A stretch of DNA of 38,411 nt from Cycloclasticus sp. (GCA_012959695.1 DUCS01000012.1:1-38411); one strand, 5' to 3'; positions 7,085 to 15,647 are shown, numbered from the stretch's first letter. The notes: generated from the letters alone by a model not told the origin. A program made the numbers and translations.

Positions 7085-8791
7085 ATGAAAAAATTCCCGG
7101 TTTTAGGATTAATTTTAAGCGCAGTAATACTCAGTATTATTGCGCTTTTTCTTTATAATCCTTATTTCATTTATTCTCAGTATTATGAATACACGGGCAT
7201 GCCAGCCTATGAAGCAGCCCCGCCACCAAAACCAAAAGCTGAATTAGCAAAGCCAGTTATGTGCGATGAGGATTATCCTGAATGGCGCAAGGCCTACACA
7301 ATAGGCGGTATGGATATTCAAGCTTCAGATGCTTGCAACCCTGACAATCCTTACGAAGTAGCAGCCTTTGTTAGGGGGACCAACAATATTATTATGCCGG
7401 TGTTGATGCGTACCCAGTTATCGGATGATGCAGTGGTTAAAACGGATGACCTTGATGGCGACGGTGATCCTGACAACATTACAATCAGAATTGAAGTGGC
7501 GGAGCTTAATGGCCGCTCACCCGATGAGCTAGGCTTTATTCCTGGCTTTGAAATAGCACCGGGTGTTAAGCCAGGAGCATGGGTGTTTGCGCCTAAAAGT
7601 CGCGGCATGTCGACTGTGAATCGTGAAAATTTAAATGCCAATCATTTATTAAGACTTCCATCCGCACCTATTCGTGTTGAAGCGGGTGATAACATCACGT
7701 TAATTTTAGAAAATACGCACTATTTCCCACATACAGTACATTTGCACGGTGTTGATCATGTGTTTTCGAACAATGATGGAGTGCCGCAAACCAGCGAGCA
7801 AATGACCATGCCGGGTGAGCAGCACCTGTATAAGATGAAGCCGCGTCACGCAGGCACTATGATGTACCACTGTCATGTACAGGTGCAAGTGCATATGATG
7901 ATGGGCTTACAGGGTTTGTTTATTGTAGAAGAAAATAAGCCGAATAATTGGGTGCAAACCTTTAATGTCGGTGCAGGTAAAGTAAGGCACCCATCGGTCG
8001 GCGTTCGCGAAGATTACGTGCAAGAATATGATTTGCACTATCAAGCGATTGATACATCGCTCAATAATTTAATCCAAACTACCAATGACCCACGTCAGTT
8101 GGCGAAAAAAATGAACCGCCTGTACGATATTACTGATGGGACCGATGATTACTTTATGCTGAATGGCCGCTCGTTTCCCTACACGTTACGAGAGTCATTA
8201 ATAACCGTAGAGCCTGATCAGCACGTTAAATTGCGGGTACTAAATGGTACGCCAGAAGTGATTGCGCTACACACGCATGGGCACAAAGCGACCATTACAG
8301 CCTATGATGGGGTAGACGTTAACCCTGCTGCGAAAATAACACGGGACGTTTATACTATTGCCTCCGCACAACGCATTGATTTGGACTTGTATACCAAAGA
8401 TGATGGATTGCATAGCTACGGTGAAGGTGCTTGGTTAATGCATGATCATGCGGAACGAGCCATCACCACTAATGGTATCAACCCCGGTGGCAATGTGTCG
8501 CAAATTGTTTATAGAAAGTACCTGAATAAAAATGCGATGCCGAATGTAGAAGGTGTGAGTATTATGCCGTACTTTAGCCCAGAATATTATAAAGGTGAGT
8601 TACCGACGTGGAGCGCCTCCGATGCGTTTGGTTGGTGGGATGATGTGGCGGGAAAAAGTGTTCAATCCTATAAAGATGTTATTTTATTGATTGTTCTCGG
8701 CATGTTGGCAGGCGTATTGTTTTTATTATTTAACGTGATGTACAGTTTTTTACATGACGTTGCTGTTAAATTAAAAGATAGAAGTCGATGA
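7085..8791 (+). CDS. membrane-anchored multicopper oxidase with type-1 copper motif in the first conserved cupredoxin domain
   Basis: A 568-residue multicopper oxidase anchored by an N-terminal helix (about 7-26) and a C-terminal helix (about 532-555), so the body faces the periplasm. Trinuclear-site motifs are HTVHLHG (H219, H221), HCH (H262, C263, H264), HTHGH (396-400) and MHDH (H453, H455). The only type-1 Cys motif is in the N-terminal part (YHCHVQVQVHMMMG); the C-terminal motif reads HDH with no Cys. Compared with the usual HCHxxxHxxxxM, the motif has two extra residues and Leu275 appears to replace the axial Met. The ATG at 7085 gives a classic MKK start; an in-frame TTG at 7070 is possible and neither has a strong ribosome site. 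The stop overlaps the next gene's start by 4 bp (translational coupling). Confidence 0.85.
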   Translation: MKKFPVLGLILSAVILSIIALFLYNPYFIYSQYYEYTGMPAYEAAPPPKPKAELAKPVMCDEDYPEWRKAYTIGGMDIQASDACNPDNPYEVAAFVRGTNNIIMPVLMRTQLSDDAVVKTDDLDGDGDPDNITIRIEVAELNGRSPDELGFIPGFEIAPGVKPGAWVFAPKSRGMSTVNRENLNANHLLRLPSAPIRVEAGDNITLILENTHYFPHTVHLHGVDHVFSNNDGVPQTSEQMTMPGEQHLYKMKPRHAGTMMYHCHVQVQVHMMMGLQGLFIVEENKPNNWVQTFNVGAGKVRHPSVGVREDYVQEYDLHYQAIDTSLNNLIQTTNDPRQLAKKMNRLYDITDGTDDYFMLNGRSFPYTLRESLITVEPDQHVKLRVLNGTPEVIALHTHGHKATITAYDGVDVNPAAKITRDVYTIASAQRIDLDLYTKDDGLHSYGEGAWLMHDHAERAITTNGINPGGNVSQIVYRKYLNKNAMPNVEGVSIMPYFSPEYYKGELPTWSASDAFGWWDDVAGKSVQSYKDVILLIVLGMLAGVLFLLFNVMYSFLHDVAVKLKDRSR

Positions 8792-9438
8792 TGAAAGCTC
8801 TTAACGTTGCAGTATTAGCCTTATTACTCGTTATAACTAGCATCGCTCAAGCAGAAATGAGCCATATGGGGATGCGGATGGGTGAGTGGGGCATGGTGAT
8901 GAATGAAAACTTACAAGACTTGCCGCAAGGATGTTTGAAAATAGCAGGGGTTCAAAAAATCACAATCAAAGCGGGTAGAGAGTACGCTAAACCCTTCCCG
9001 GGTACTATTTTTGGTTATAGTCAGCACGAATTTAATCTACCAAAGTGTACACAGATTAATGTTACGTTTATAAACGAAGATAATATCCGCCATCAATTTA
9101 TGATCCATGGTTTGCCAACGTATTTGCATCCTCAAGGGATGTTTCATATGGAGTTATATGCGAAGGGTGAAGTGAAAGGTACGTTTATAACGCCCAGTTC
9201 TGATAAAACATATTTAGCTCATTGTGATGTTGCACAGCATATGGAAAAAGGCATGAAAGCACAGGTTAAAGTGGGGGATGGTAGTGGTAATTTGCCGTCA
9301 ATCCCTGGGGTTTCTGGGCAGCTTAATAAAGATGTTTACGCGTTGGATTTAAGCGTTGCGAACATTATTCTCGTCATCTTATTATTTTTTCTTGGCTTAG
9401 CTAGCTGTTTATTTTTCTTTATTTGGCGCAAGCACTAA
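8788..9438 (+). CDS. Met-rich, membrane-tethered cupredoxin
   Basis: A 216-residue blue-copper-type protein. The signal peptide ends near residue 22 (IAQA) and is followed by a Met-rich segment MSHMGMRMGEWGMVM, a likely Cu(I)-binding string. The cupredoxin domain (about 55-163) supplies a plausible type-1 site: His102 (NIRHQF), Cys146, His151 and Met156 (HCDVAQHMEKGM). That is C-x4-H-x4-M, the spacing used in multicopper oxidases and nitrite reductases rather than C-x2-H-x4-M of plastocyanin. A C-terminal helix (about 190-212) ending in WRKH anchors it in the inner membrane. It is translationally coupled to the multicopper oxidase, which suggests that the two exchange electrons or copper. Nothing in the sequence shows the direction of electron flow. 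Confidence 0.85.
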   Translation: MMKALNVAVLALLLVITSIAQAEMSHMGMRMGEWGMVMNENLQDLPQGCLKIAGVQKITIKAGREYAKPFPGTIFGYSQHEFNLPKCTQINVTFINEDNIRHQFMIHGLPTYLHPQGMFHMELYAKGEVKGTFITPSSDKTYLAHCDVAQHMEKGMKAQVKVGDGSGNLPSIPGVSGQLNKDVYALDLSVANIILVILLFFLGLASCLFFFIWRKH

Positions 9439-9452
9439 GTCAATAAAACAGT

Positions 9453-9887
9453 ATGTTTGATGAATGGGTGGAAGCATACGGTGCGTTAGGCTTATTTGTA
9501 AGTGCCTTTGTCTCTTCCACACTTGCACCAGGGGGTTCAGAGGCGGTGCTAGCGTATTTAATTATCAATGATGAACATGTGCCACTATTTCTGGTTTTGG
9601 TGGCGACAGTTGGTAATACCTTAGGCGCGCTAACAACGTATTATGTTGGTTACCTTGCCTCATCTAAATTCCCTCCAAAAAACACCAACCTAAAACATTT
9701 TGATAAGGCCAATGTGGCCATTCAGCGATATGGTAGCATCGCTTTGTTAATGAGTTGGCTGCCTATTATCGGCGATGTTCTGTGTTTAGTAGCGGGGTGG
9801 GTTAGGCTTAACTTAATTAAATCCATTTGTTTTATTATGTTGGGTAAATTAGCCCGCTATTCATTAATTTCTTACATGCTCAGTTAA
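9453..9887 (+). CDS. YqaA-like DedA-family (VTT domain) membrane protein
   Basis: A 144-residue integral membrane protein resembling YqaA: an N-terminal LFVSAFVSSTLAPGGSEAVL segment followed by NTLGALTTYYVG and a second half with RYGSIALLMSWLPIIGDVLC. The family shares the fold of DedA/VTT proteins, some of which are lipid scramblases or undecaprenyl-phosphate transporters; the role of YqaA itself is not established. It starts 14 bp after the cupredoxin stop and ends 4 bp before the methyltransferase, so it is in the same transcript. Its place behind copper proteins may simply reflect operon growth. Confidence 0.8.
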   Translation: MFDEWVEAYGALGLFVSAFVSSTLAPGGSEAVLAYLIINDEHVPLFLVLVATVGNTLGALTTYYVGYLASSKFPPKNTNLKHFDKANVAIQRYGSIALLMSWLPIIGDVLCLVAGWVRLNLIKSICFIMLGKLARYSLISYMLS

Positions 9888-9891
9888 TTTT

Positions 9892-10797
9892 ATGCCTAAT
9901 GATTTAATAACAATTGAAAAGGACGTCGACCACCGTACCGAAGTACGCGATGACTTACTGAGCGACATTGCTGATTATTACGATCAAAGTTACTGGGATT
10001 ACCGGACCTCGTGGCTTAACAGTAAAAACCTTGCGATTCATTATGGTTATTGGTCTGACAAGACGCAGTCACACAGCGATTCGTTAATTGAAATGAACAA
10101 AGTGCTAGCGGACCAATTGGACTTAAAACCGGGTGATCACGTGCTCGACGCGGGTTGCGGTATAGGCGGTAGTTCTATCTGGTTAGCTGAGCATTATGGC
10201 GTTAAAGTAACAGGTATCACTATTTCTCCTACGCAAATTGAACAAGCGAATAAGAATGCTAAGAAACGCGGCGTTGATCATTTAGTGACGTTTAAATTGC
10301 AAGATTACACGCATACTTCGTTTGCGGATGAGACATTTGACCATGTCTGGGGCCTTGAAAGTATTTGCTATGCGTTAAAGAAATCTGATTTCGTTACAGA
10401 GGCGTTTCGCGTGTTAAAAAAAGGCGGTTGTTTTGCTGTGGCAGATGGGTTCGCAAATAAGCGAGAATTAACTAAAGTCGAATGGAAGCATGTTTTAAAA
10501 GTACTTAATGGCTGGTCGATGCCAAATATGTCGATGCCCAGTGAGTTTGAGTCTTTTATGAAAGACAGCGGTTTTAGTGATATCTATTATCGAGACATCA
10601 CAAATAATACCTTGCCATCATCTAAGCGTTTGTATTACACGGCATTGCTAACGTACCCCATGGAAAAAATCATGAGCTGGTTACGTTTAAGAACCAGCGT
10701 ACAAAGTGGTAATTTCAATGCCTGTTTTGGCCAATACCACGTGCTGCACGATGGCATTGGTTGCTATGGTTTGTTTTCGGCTAGAAAAAGTGCCTAA
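9892..10797 (+). CDS. class I SAM-dependent methyltransferase (tocopherol / CFA-synthase-like)
   Basis: A 301-residue Rossmann-fold methyltransferase. Motif I is VLDAGCGIGGSSIWLAE (about residues 84-100), followed by the VTGITISPTQIEQA block that binds the adenosyl ribose. The GLESICYALKKSDFVTEA and VLKKGGCFAVADGF stretches are typical of the group with gamma-tocopherol, sarcosine/dimethylglycine and sterol methyltransferases and distant cyclopropane synthases. No membrane segment or signal peptide is visible, so it is cytoplasmic. The substrate cannot be deduced; a quinone, lipid or small amine are all possible. It is the last gene of the run that starts at 6417. A short inverted repeat TAACGTT/AACGTTA overlaps its stop codon but has no T tract. 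Confidence 0.8.
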   Translation: MPNDLITIEKDVDHRTEVRDDLLSDIADYYDQSYWDYRTSWLNSKNLAIHYGYWSDKTQSHSDSLIEMNKVLADQLDLKPGDHVLDAGCGIGGSSIWLAEHYGVKVTGITISPTQIEQANKNAKKRGVDHLVTFKLQDYTHTSFADETFDHVWGLESICYALKKSDFVTEAFRVLKKGGCFAVADGFANKRELTKVEWKHVLKVLNGWSMPNMSMPSEFESFMKDSGFSDIYYRDITNNTLPSSKRLYYTALLTYPMEKIMSWLRLRTSVQSGNFNACFGQYHVLHDGIGCYGLFSARKSA

Positions 10798-10835
10798 CGT
10801 TTAATAGCAACGTTAAAGAGATATAATAGAAAAAT

Positions 10836-11399
10836 TTAGAACCTAATCAGAGTTATTTCTTTTTGACGTTTTCGCCATTCCCTAAAGGCCAATAAACTTA
10901 GCGCCGTATCTTGGTAAGTCATAACCAGTTGCAGTTGCTCTGGTGAGGTTGACCTTTCACATTCGATGGTTATTTCACGTTGATTAGACTCGCGAATTTT
11001 CCATTTGTTATTTTCTTGAGTTATTCTGAATTCAGACGTATCGCCGAGTGCATTAAGCGTTTGTTTTATGAGCGCATCTTGTTGGGCTAGGCAGTCTTTT
11101 TTTGCCAGCTCTAAGGGACTTTTAGTCTTAATACCGTAAATGATGTGTGACTTAGGGGTTGTAGAGTATTCGTATTTAACAAATCGCTTATCGGTCTTAT
11201 TGGCAGTAAAAGTAATCTCCTTATTCTCTATGGCATACCCTGGTGGTAGGTCTTCGTCAACGGTACCAATCTTGATACCAAAAATTTCACTGATGGCAAA
11301 TTCTTCAGTTAAATCGATGTCATTGTCATCATTTGCTTCACTGCAGCCCAATAGCAGGGTTAGTAAAGCGAGGCCTAATAAAGTCTTGATAATATTCAT
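10836..11399 (-). CDS. putative lipoprotein, paralogue of the next gene
   Basis: An unrecognised 187-residue protein with a lipoprotein signal; the lipobox LLLGC places the lipidated Cys at residue 19, followed by an acidic linker. The mature domain shows FGIKIG, LPPGYAIENK, FTANKTDKRF and HIIYGIK blocks, all of which recur in the neighbouring lipoprotein, so the pair arose by tandem duplication. A conserved Cys pair further on (KKDCLAQQ and IECERS) also matches the paralogue and could form a disulfide. It lies convergent to the methyltransferase gene. No function can be assigned. Confidence 0.75.
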   Translation of the reverse strand: MNIIKTLLGLALLTLLLGCSEANDDNDIDLTEEFAISEIFGIKIGTVDEDLPPGYAIENKEITFTANKTDKRFVKYEYSTTPKSHIIYGIKTKSPLELAKKDCLAQQDALIKQTLNALGDTSEFRITQENNKWKIRESNQREITIECERSTSPEQLQLVMTYQDTALSLLAFREWRKRQKEITLIRF

Positions 11400-11457
11400 A
11401 AATAGTTAATTGTGTGTGTTTTAGGCTTAAGTTTAAATTAAGTGACGTTTGTGACAA

Positions 11458-12015
11458 TTATTGTGGTTTAGTTATGTCATCTTGATGCTTTGACCATTCG
11501 ACGTAACTTAACTTACTTAAAGAGGTATCGCTGACTATCATCACCAATTGACGGGTCTTTGGCGTTAAAGCAAGTTCACAATCTATGATAATGGAGCGCT
11601 GATTATCTTCACGAATTTTCCATTGATTACCATCTTCGGATACTTTAAGGGCGGATGTGTCGCCAAGTGTCGCTAGTGTTTCTTTCACTATTTCATCACG
11701 TTGTTCCTTACAGCTTGTTTTGCTAAGGTCTGACGAGCTTGTCATTTTAATGCCGTAAATCATGTGTGTGTTGGGTGTCACTGAAATCGTATACGAGTTA
11801 AAGTTTTTATGCGCAGTATTAGGGGTGAAGTCAAACGGCTTGTTGTCATTGATATAGCCACTGGGTAGGCCTTGGCCTTTGTCACCTAATTTAATGCCGA
11901 AGACGCCAGTGATTTTAAATACTTTGTCAGAGTTTGATGTGGCGTTGTCATCGCCGCATGCTGACAGTAATAATGCGATTGAAAAAATGGCGAGTATATT
12001 TTTAAGTGTATTCAT
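11458..12015 (-). CDS. putative lipoprotein, tandem paralogue of the downstream gene
   Basis: A 185-residue lipoprotein with lipobox LLSAC (Cys20). The mature part parallels the neighbour at 10836-11399: FGIKLGDKGQGLPSGY, FTPNTAHKNF, HMIYGIKMTSSSDL, TLGDTSALKVS, WKIREDNQRSIIIDCE and LVMIVSDTSLSKL all have counterparts there in the same order. The copies have diverged well beyond half of their residues, so the duplication is not recent. It starts 10 bp after the stop of the upstream sugar-dehydrogenase-like gene and is probably co-transcribed with it. The function is unknown; a small outer-membrane or periplasmic lipid-anchored domain is all that can be said. Confidence 0.75.
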   Translation of the reverse strand: MNTLKNILAIFSIALLLSACGDDNATSNSDKVFKITGVFGIKLGDKGQGLPSGYINDNKPFDFTPNTAHKNFNSYTISVTPNTHMIYGIKMTSSSDLSKTSCKEQRDEIVKETLATLGDTSALKVSEDGNQWKIREDNQRSIIIDCELALTPKTRQLVMIVSDTSLSKLSYVEWSKHQDDITKPQ

Positions 12016-12025
12016 AAGGGATATT

Positions 12026-13174
12026 TTAATGTTCTTTTATGGTTGATATTTTGTAAATTCTACCGGTATAGTCATCGCTTAAGTAGATATTTCCTTGCTT
12101 ATCTTCGGTTAGGTCTACGGGGCGGCCAATAACCGTTTCATTGTGTTCAAAACCCGTTATAAAGTCACGTTCGGTAATATCACCGTTAGTTGAAAAAGAT
12201 AAGGCGACAACTTTGTACCCGGATTTTTCAGATCTGTTCCAAGAGCCGTGTAAGGCAATCAAAGCAGTATTGCGCATTAGAGGGTTATGTTTTAGGAATA
12301 ATAGACTAAGCGGTGCGCTGTGAGCAGTTAAATTGTAGCTAGAGGGGGAGGTCTTTAAGCCAGGCGGTTTTTTATCATTATCAGAGATATTTTTGCCGTA
12401 TTCATATGGCCAACCATAATGTGCTCCCTGATTAATTTGATTTAACTCTTCTGGTGGAAGGTCATCGCCGAGCATATCACGTCCGTTATCAACGCCGTAC
12501 AACAGCTGCGTTTTTGGTTGCCAATCGAATCCAACGGTATTTCTTAATCCGCTTGCGTAAACAACTTCATTTTTACCATCTAAATCATATTGAATAATGC
12601 TGGCACGTTTGGATGTGTTTTCGTTGCAGACATTGCAACTGGAACCGACGCTAACGTATAACTTGTTATCTGGGCCAACTTTAACGGTTCTAGATGAATG
12701 ACTTCCGCCGCCAGGAAAACTATCTCTAATAATGTAGTGCGGTGTTCCAATAAATTTACGTTCTTTGGCGTCGAAACGAATACGCAAAACAGCGTTTGTT
12801 TCGGCAACATAGAGCCAACCTTCATGTAAATGAATGCCATGGGGCCTATTTAAACCTTTAAGTAAGAGCTTACTTCCATCGGATACGTTGTCTTGATTGG
12901 TGTCTTTGTAGACAAGTCTCAATGAGCCATCGTTAGGTATGGATACGATCAGGTCGCCTGTTTCTGTGATGGCCAATGCACGTGCGCCTGAGATGTTTTC
13001 AGCAAAAGTAGAAATGTTAAAGTGCTCATCGGTTACTAATCGGGCGATGGTTTCTTCAGCGGTAATCGAGTTGGCAAACTGAATTGGCGTGTTGAACGTA
13101 TATCTTTCTGGCAAAAACAACCAAAACAAAACACCAGCAATGGCCATATACAGAATGCTTTTAAGGTGATGCAT
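12026..13174 (-). CDS. PQQ-dependent sugar (aldose / sorbosone-type) dehydrogenase family protein
   Basis: A six-bladed beta-propeller protein of 382 residues. I placed the start at the ATG of MHHLKSILY, 4 bp after the stop of the upstream esterase gene, because longer readings run through that gene. An N-terminal hydrophobic segment (about 5-20) serves as a signal anchor. Family motifs include ARALAITETGDLIVS, NRPHGIHLHEGWLYVAE, DNKLYVSVGSSCNVC, VYASGLRNTVGFDW, HGSWNRSEKSGYKV and GRPVDLTEDKQGNIYLSDD. Soluble aldose dehydrogenases of this group oxidise sugars at the periplasmic face using PQQ. No PQQ biosynthesis gene is present in the window, so actual cofactor use is unproven. The CNVCNE Cys pair could form a structural disulfide. 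Confidence 0.82.
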   Translation of the reverse strand: MHHLKSILYMAIAGVLFWLFLPERYTFNTPIQFANSITAEETIARLVTDEHFNISTFAENISGARALAITETGDLIVSIPNDGSLRLVYKDTNQDNVSDGSKLLLKGLNRPHGIHLHEGWLYVAETNAVLRIRFDAKERKFIGTPHYIIRDSFPGGGSHSSRTVKVGPDNKLYVSVGSSCNVCNENTSKRASIIQYDLDGKNEVVYASGLRNTVGFDWQPKTQLLYGVDNGRDMLGDDLPPEELNQINQGAHYGWPYEYGKNISDNDKKPPGLKTSPSSYNLTAHSAPLSLLFLKHNPLMRNTALIALHGSWNRSEKSGYKVVALSFSTNGDITERDFITGFEHNETVIGRPVDLTEDKQGNIYLSDDYTGRIYKISTIKEH

Positions 13175-13178
13175 CGGG

Positions 13179-14024
13179 TTATTTTGATTGCTTAAAAAAA
13201 CCGACCAGCATAGCGTTTTTATTGGGCCATGTTGAATGTCCGCCCAAACCTTCGCAATAGTAGGTTTTAGATGTTGTCGGGCAGTTTTTATAGGTGCTGC
13301 AACCATGTTGGTCTGGTGGGGACATTTCGCCACTGCATTGATTGCAATTTGCCCACCAATCGGCAGATTGCTTACCAAATCCATCAAAGTGCGAGTCGTC
13401 CCTATTATGGAAAACCATGACAGGCAATGGGGATGGGCAAGCATATTGCTTCAAGCTTTCTGCATCCATCCCCGCTGCACTGGGTGCAATTGCGGTTGGC
13501 TTGTTTGGTATGGAGGGTAAAAAAGTGAGCGCATTTGCTATGGTGCCACCGTCTGAATGGCCGGTGTAGTAGATGCGGTCTGAATCAATGCACCACTTCT
13601 TCTGAATATCGTTTGGAATAGAGGCTAATTTCTCAATGGCTTTAACGGACATTCGCAAGTTTTTAGCATAGGCGATAACAAAGCCAGCTTCCGTCGCTGT
13701 TTTAGTTAAATGAACATGACGCTCTGATTTACTTGCGCTTGTGCCGGCGGGCGCATAGACCACGATTAACGGGTGTTCCACCGACTTATTATAATTACTG
13801 GGTGTGCGAAGGTTGTACGTTGCGCCTTCTTTAGTTTCTATGTCTTCCGAAATACCTAATGATCCCGTATTGGCGCCAGTGGGGCAGCTCGTATGGTTTG
13901 ATGTCGGGTATTGAAATTCAGCTGGCTTCAACAAAGTAGGGTCTACAGGCGGCCCAATAAAGAAGGTAAAGGCGAGTATTGCCGATAGAAAAACAACAAC
14001 AGTAATGAAAATATATTGACGCAT
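13179..14024 (-). CDS. PHB-depolymerase / feruloyl-esterase-like (LpqC family) secreted hydrolase
   Basis: A 281-residue alpha/beta hydrolase with an N-terminal hydrophobic segment (about 5-25) that acts as signal peptide or anchor. The nucleophile elbow GHSDGG gives the catalytic Ser, HNRDDSHFDGFG carries the Asp region and GGHSTWP the catalytic His. RIYYTGHSDGGTIANAL and VMVFHNRDD are typical of the esterase family that includes extracellular PHB depolymerases and CE1 feruloyl esterases. It is rich in Cys, consistent with disulfides in the periplasm. It lies directly upstream of the sugar-dehydrogenase-like gene on the same strand. The two phasin genes nearby suggest PHA metabolism, but the substrate could equally be another ester. 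Confidence 0.78.
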   Translation of the reverse strand: MRQYIFITVVVFLSAILAFTFFIGPPVDPTLLKPAEFQYPTSNHTSCPTGANTGSLGISEDIETKEGATYNLRTPSNYNKSVEHPLIVVYAPAGTSASKSERHVHLTKTATEAGFVIAYAKNLRMSVKAIEKLASIPNDIQKKWCIDSDRIYYTGHSDGGTIANALTFLPSIPNKPTAIAPSAAGMDAESLKQYACPSPLPVMVFHNRDDSHFDGFGKQSADWWANCNQCSGEMSPPDQHGCSTYKNCPTTSKTYYCEGLGGHSTWPNKNAMLVGFFKQSK

Positions 14025-14042
14025 TATTGAAACCCAATGTAC

Positions 14043-14091
14043 AAAAAATATTAGAGCGGTTTACAAGAAAAAAGTTTCATATAAACCGCTC
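14043..14091 (-). terminator. rho-independent terminator after fba
   Basis: A 10-bp perfect inverted repeat GAGCGGTTTA/TAAACCGCTC with an 18-nt loop occupies 14054-14091. On the minus strand it begins 10 bp after the fba stop and is followed by TAATATTTTTTG, a slightly offset T tract. It separates fba from the esterase gene. The loop is longer than ideal. Confidence 0.6.
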
Positions 14092-14100
14092 GTCTATCAT

Positions 14101-15165
14101 TTAGGCGATGACTTGATCCAGTTCGCCTGAGTCATAACGTAATACCATCGCTTCTAAATCAATCGGTTTAATGTTGCTTGCTTGCCCCGATGTGCCAAAG
14201 GAGTTCATTCGTGCTTCACAAATACTTTGCATCGCTTCGGTTGAAACAGCTAAGAATTTTCTTGGGTCAAAGTTCTTAGGGTTTTCGAGTAAATGGCGAC
14301 GGATAGAACCGGTGCTAGCTAATCGTAAGTCGGTATCGATATTAACTTTTCGCACGCCGTACTTAATGCCCTCTTGAATTTCTTCAACCGGGACGCCATA
14401 GGTTTGACCTAAATCGCCGCCGTGATCATTAATAATTTTAAGCCAATCTTGTGGAACAGATGACGAACCGTGCATCACAAGGTGGGTGTTGGGTATGCGT
14501 GCATGAATGTCCTTTATGCGCTGAATCGCCAACGTGTCACCCGTTGGCGGTTTGGTGAATTTGTACGCACCGTGGCTAGTACCGATGGCAATAGCTAATG
14601 CATCAACACCTGTTTTCTTAACAAAATCAGCCGCTTCCTCTGGGTCTGTTAGCATTTGTTTGTGGGTTAAAATGCCCGCCGCGCCAACGCCATCTTCTTC
14701 ACCCGCTTCGCCTGTTTCAAGTGAACCTAGGCAACCGAGTTCGCCTTCAACAGATACGCCACAAGCGTGCGACATTTCAACGGTTTTCTGAGTAACTGCC
14801 ACGTTGTATTCGTAGCTACTGGGTGTTTTGCCATCTGCTTCTAAAGAGCCGTCCATCATCACAGATGTAAAGCCTAATTGAATAGAGCGCTGACAAATAG
14901 CGGGGCTGGTGCCGTGATCTTGATGAAACACAACGGGGATATGTGGGTATTGTTCAACAGCTGCAATGATTAGATGACGTAAAAAAGATGAACCAGCGTA
15001 TTTACGTGCGCCTGCAGAGCCTTGAATAATCACCGGGCTGTTAGTTGCATCTGCGGCTTGCATAACGGCGTGAACCTGTTCCATGTTGTTCGCATTAAAT
15101 GCAGGCACGCCGTAGCCATTTTCTGCAGCGTGGTCGAGTAATTGGCGTAGAGAAATTAAAGCCAT
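14101..15165 (-). CDS. fba: class II fructose-1,6-bisphosphate aldolase
   Basis: Catalyses the reversible aldol cleavage of fructose 1,6-bisphosphate to DHAP and glyceraldehyde 3-phosphate, with zinc as Lewis acid, in glycolysis, gluconeogenesis or the Calvin-type ribulose cycle. The 354-residue protein has the class II motifs: [13 protein letters not shown] at the N-terminus, [10 protein letters not shown] (zinc/catalytic region), [42 protein letters not shown] and [15 protein letters not shown]. It belongs to the longer subgroup that includes CbbA enzymes. AAGGGGAT supplies a strong ribosome site. It is monocistronic: a terminator follows it and the phasin terminator lies upstream. Confidence 0.95.
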   Translation of the reverse strand: MALISLRQLLDHAAENGYGVPAFNANNMEQVHAVMQAADATNSPVIIQGSAGARKYAGSSFLRHLIIAAVEQYPHIPVVFHQDHGTSPAICQRSIQLGFTSVMMDGSLEADGKTPSSYEYNVAVTQKTVEMSHACGVSVEGELGCLGSLETGEAGEEDGVGAAGILTHKQMLTDPEEAADFVKKTGVDALAIAIGTSHGAYKFTKPPTGDTLAIQRIKDIHARIPNTHLVMHGSSSVPQDWLKIINDHGGDLGQTYGVPVEEIQEGIKYGVRKVNIDTDLRLASTGSIRRHLLENPKNFDPRKFLAVSTEAMQSICEARMNSFGTSGQASNIKPIDLEAMVLRYDSGELDQVIA

Positions 15166-15272
15166 TTGAAATCCCCTTATTGGTCTATTGATTTACAACG
15201 AAAGTGTTTCGTCTATCTGCATAGTTTAACTTTTATAAGGATTGGATTCTATTTTAATAATGCTTATGGCAT

Positions 15273-15300
15273 AAAAAAGCCGCTACCTTTTGGTAGCGGC
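15273..15300 (-). terminator. rho-independent terminator after the first phasin gene
   Basis: A 9-bp stem GCCGCTACC/GGTAGCGGC with a four-base loop lies 24 bp downstream of the phasin stop (minus strand) and is followed on that strand by six T residues. It insulates fba from phasin transcription. Confidence 0.9.
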
Positions 15301-15323
15301 TTAAATAATGTCTTAAAACGTGT

Positions 15324-15647
15324 TTAGCTTTTAGGTGTAAACGCTGTTGTGCTTTCTTTAACTAAGTTTAATACTTCTTCGTTGTAGGCTTTCGTGTCTT
15401 CGAATAAAGATTTGGCATCAGCAACAACTTTTTCAAGGCCTGTTTGCGCTAGTTCAACCTGCTCTTTAGCAAATGCGTTGAATGCTTCAGGGTCTTTAAT
15501 GCCTGACGCTGCTTTGATGCGAGCTTCTGTCAGCTCAACGTAGTTTTTAGCCGCTACTTGTTGTGCCGCAGCCATTTTTTCAAATTGCGCTTTGTTTAAT
15601 TCGATAAGCTTCGTGATTGGTCCTGCAAATGCGTCAAAGTTGTTCAT
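15324..15647 (-). CDS. phasin family protein
   Basis: Small amphipathic protein that coats polyhydroxyalkanoate granules. I chose the ATG at 15647 (107 residues, MNNFDAFAGP) because GGAG lies seven bases upstream; an ATG four codons earlier contains that ribosome site. The sequence follows the phasin_2 pattern: a segment with LIELNKAQFEKM, then AAAQQVAAKNYVELTEARI, a GIKDPEAFNAFAKEQ turn and a final helix with LFEDTKAYNEEV. It is all-helical, Ala/Glu/Lys-rich and lacks Cys. A strong promoter lies just upstream and a terminator just downstream, so it is expressed on its own as well as possibly by read-through from pyrF. No PHA synthase gene is in the window. Confidence 0.88.
   Translation of the reverse strand: MNNFDAFAGPITKLIELNKAQFEKMAAAQQVAAKNYVELTEARIKAASGIKDPEAFNAFAKEQVELAQTGLEKVVADAKSLFEDTKAYNEEVLNLVKESTTAFTPKS

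Noticed and set aside
10795-10815. TAACGTT/AACGTTA inverted repeat as a bidirectional terminator between the methyltransferase and lipoprotein genes
   Set aside because: The stem is short and AT-rich and there is no T tract on either strand.
12026-13444. 472-residue form of the PQQ dehydrogenase-like protein
   Set aside because: The first 90 residues are the out-of-frame end of the upstream esterase; the ATG at 13174 begins a proper signal-anchor segment.
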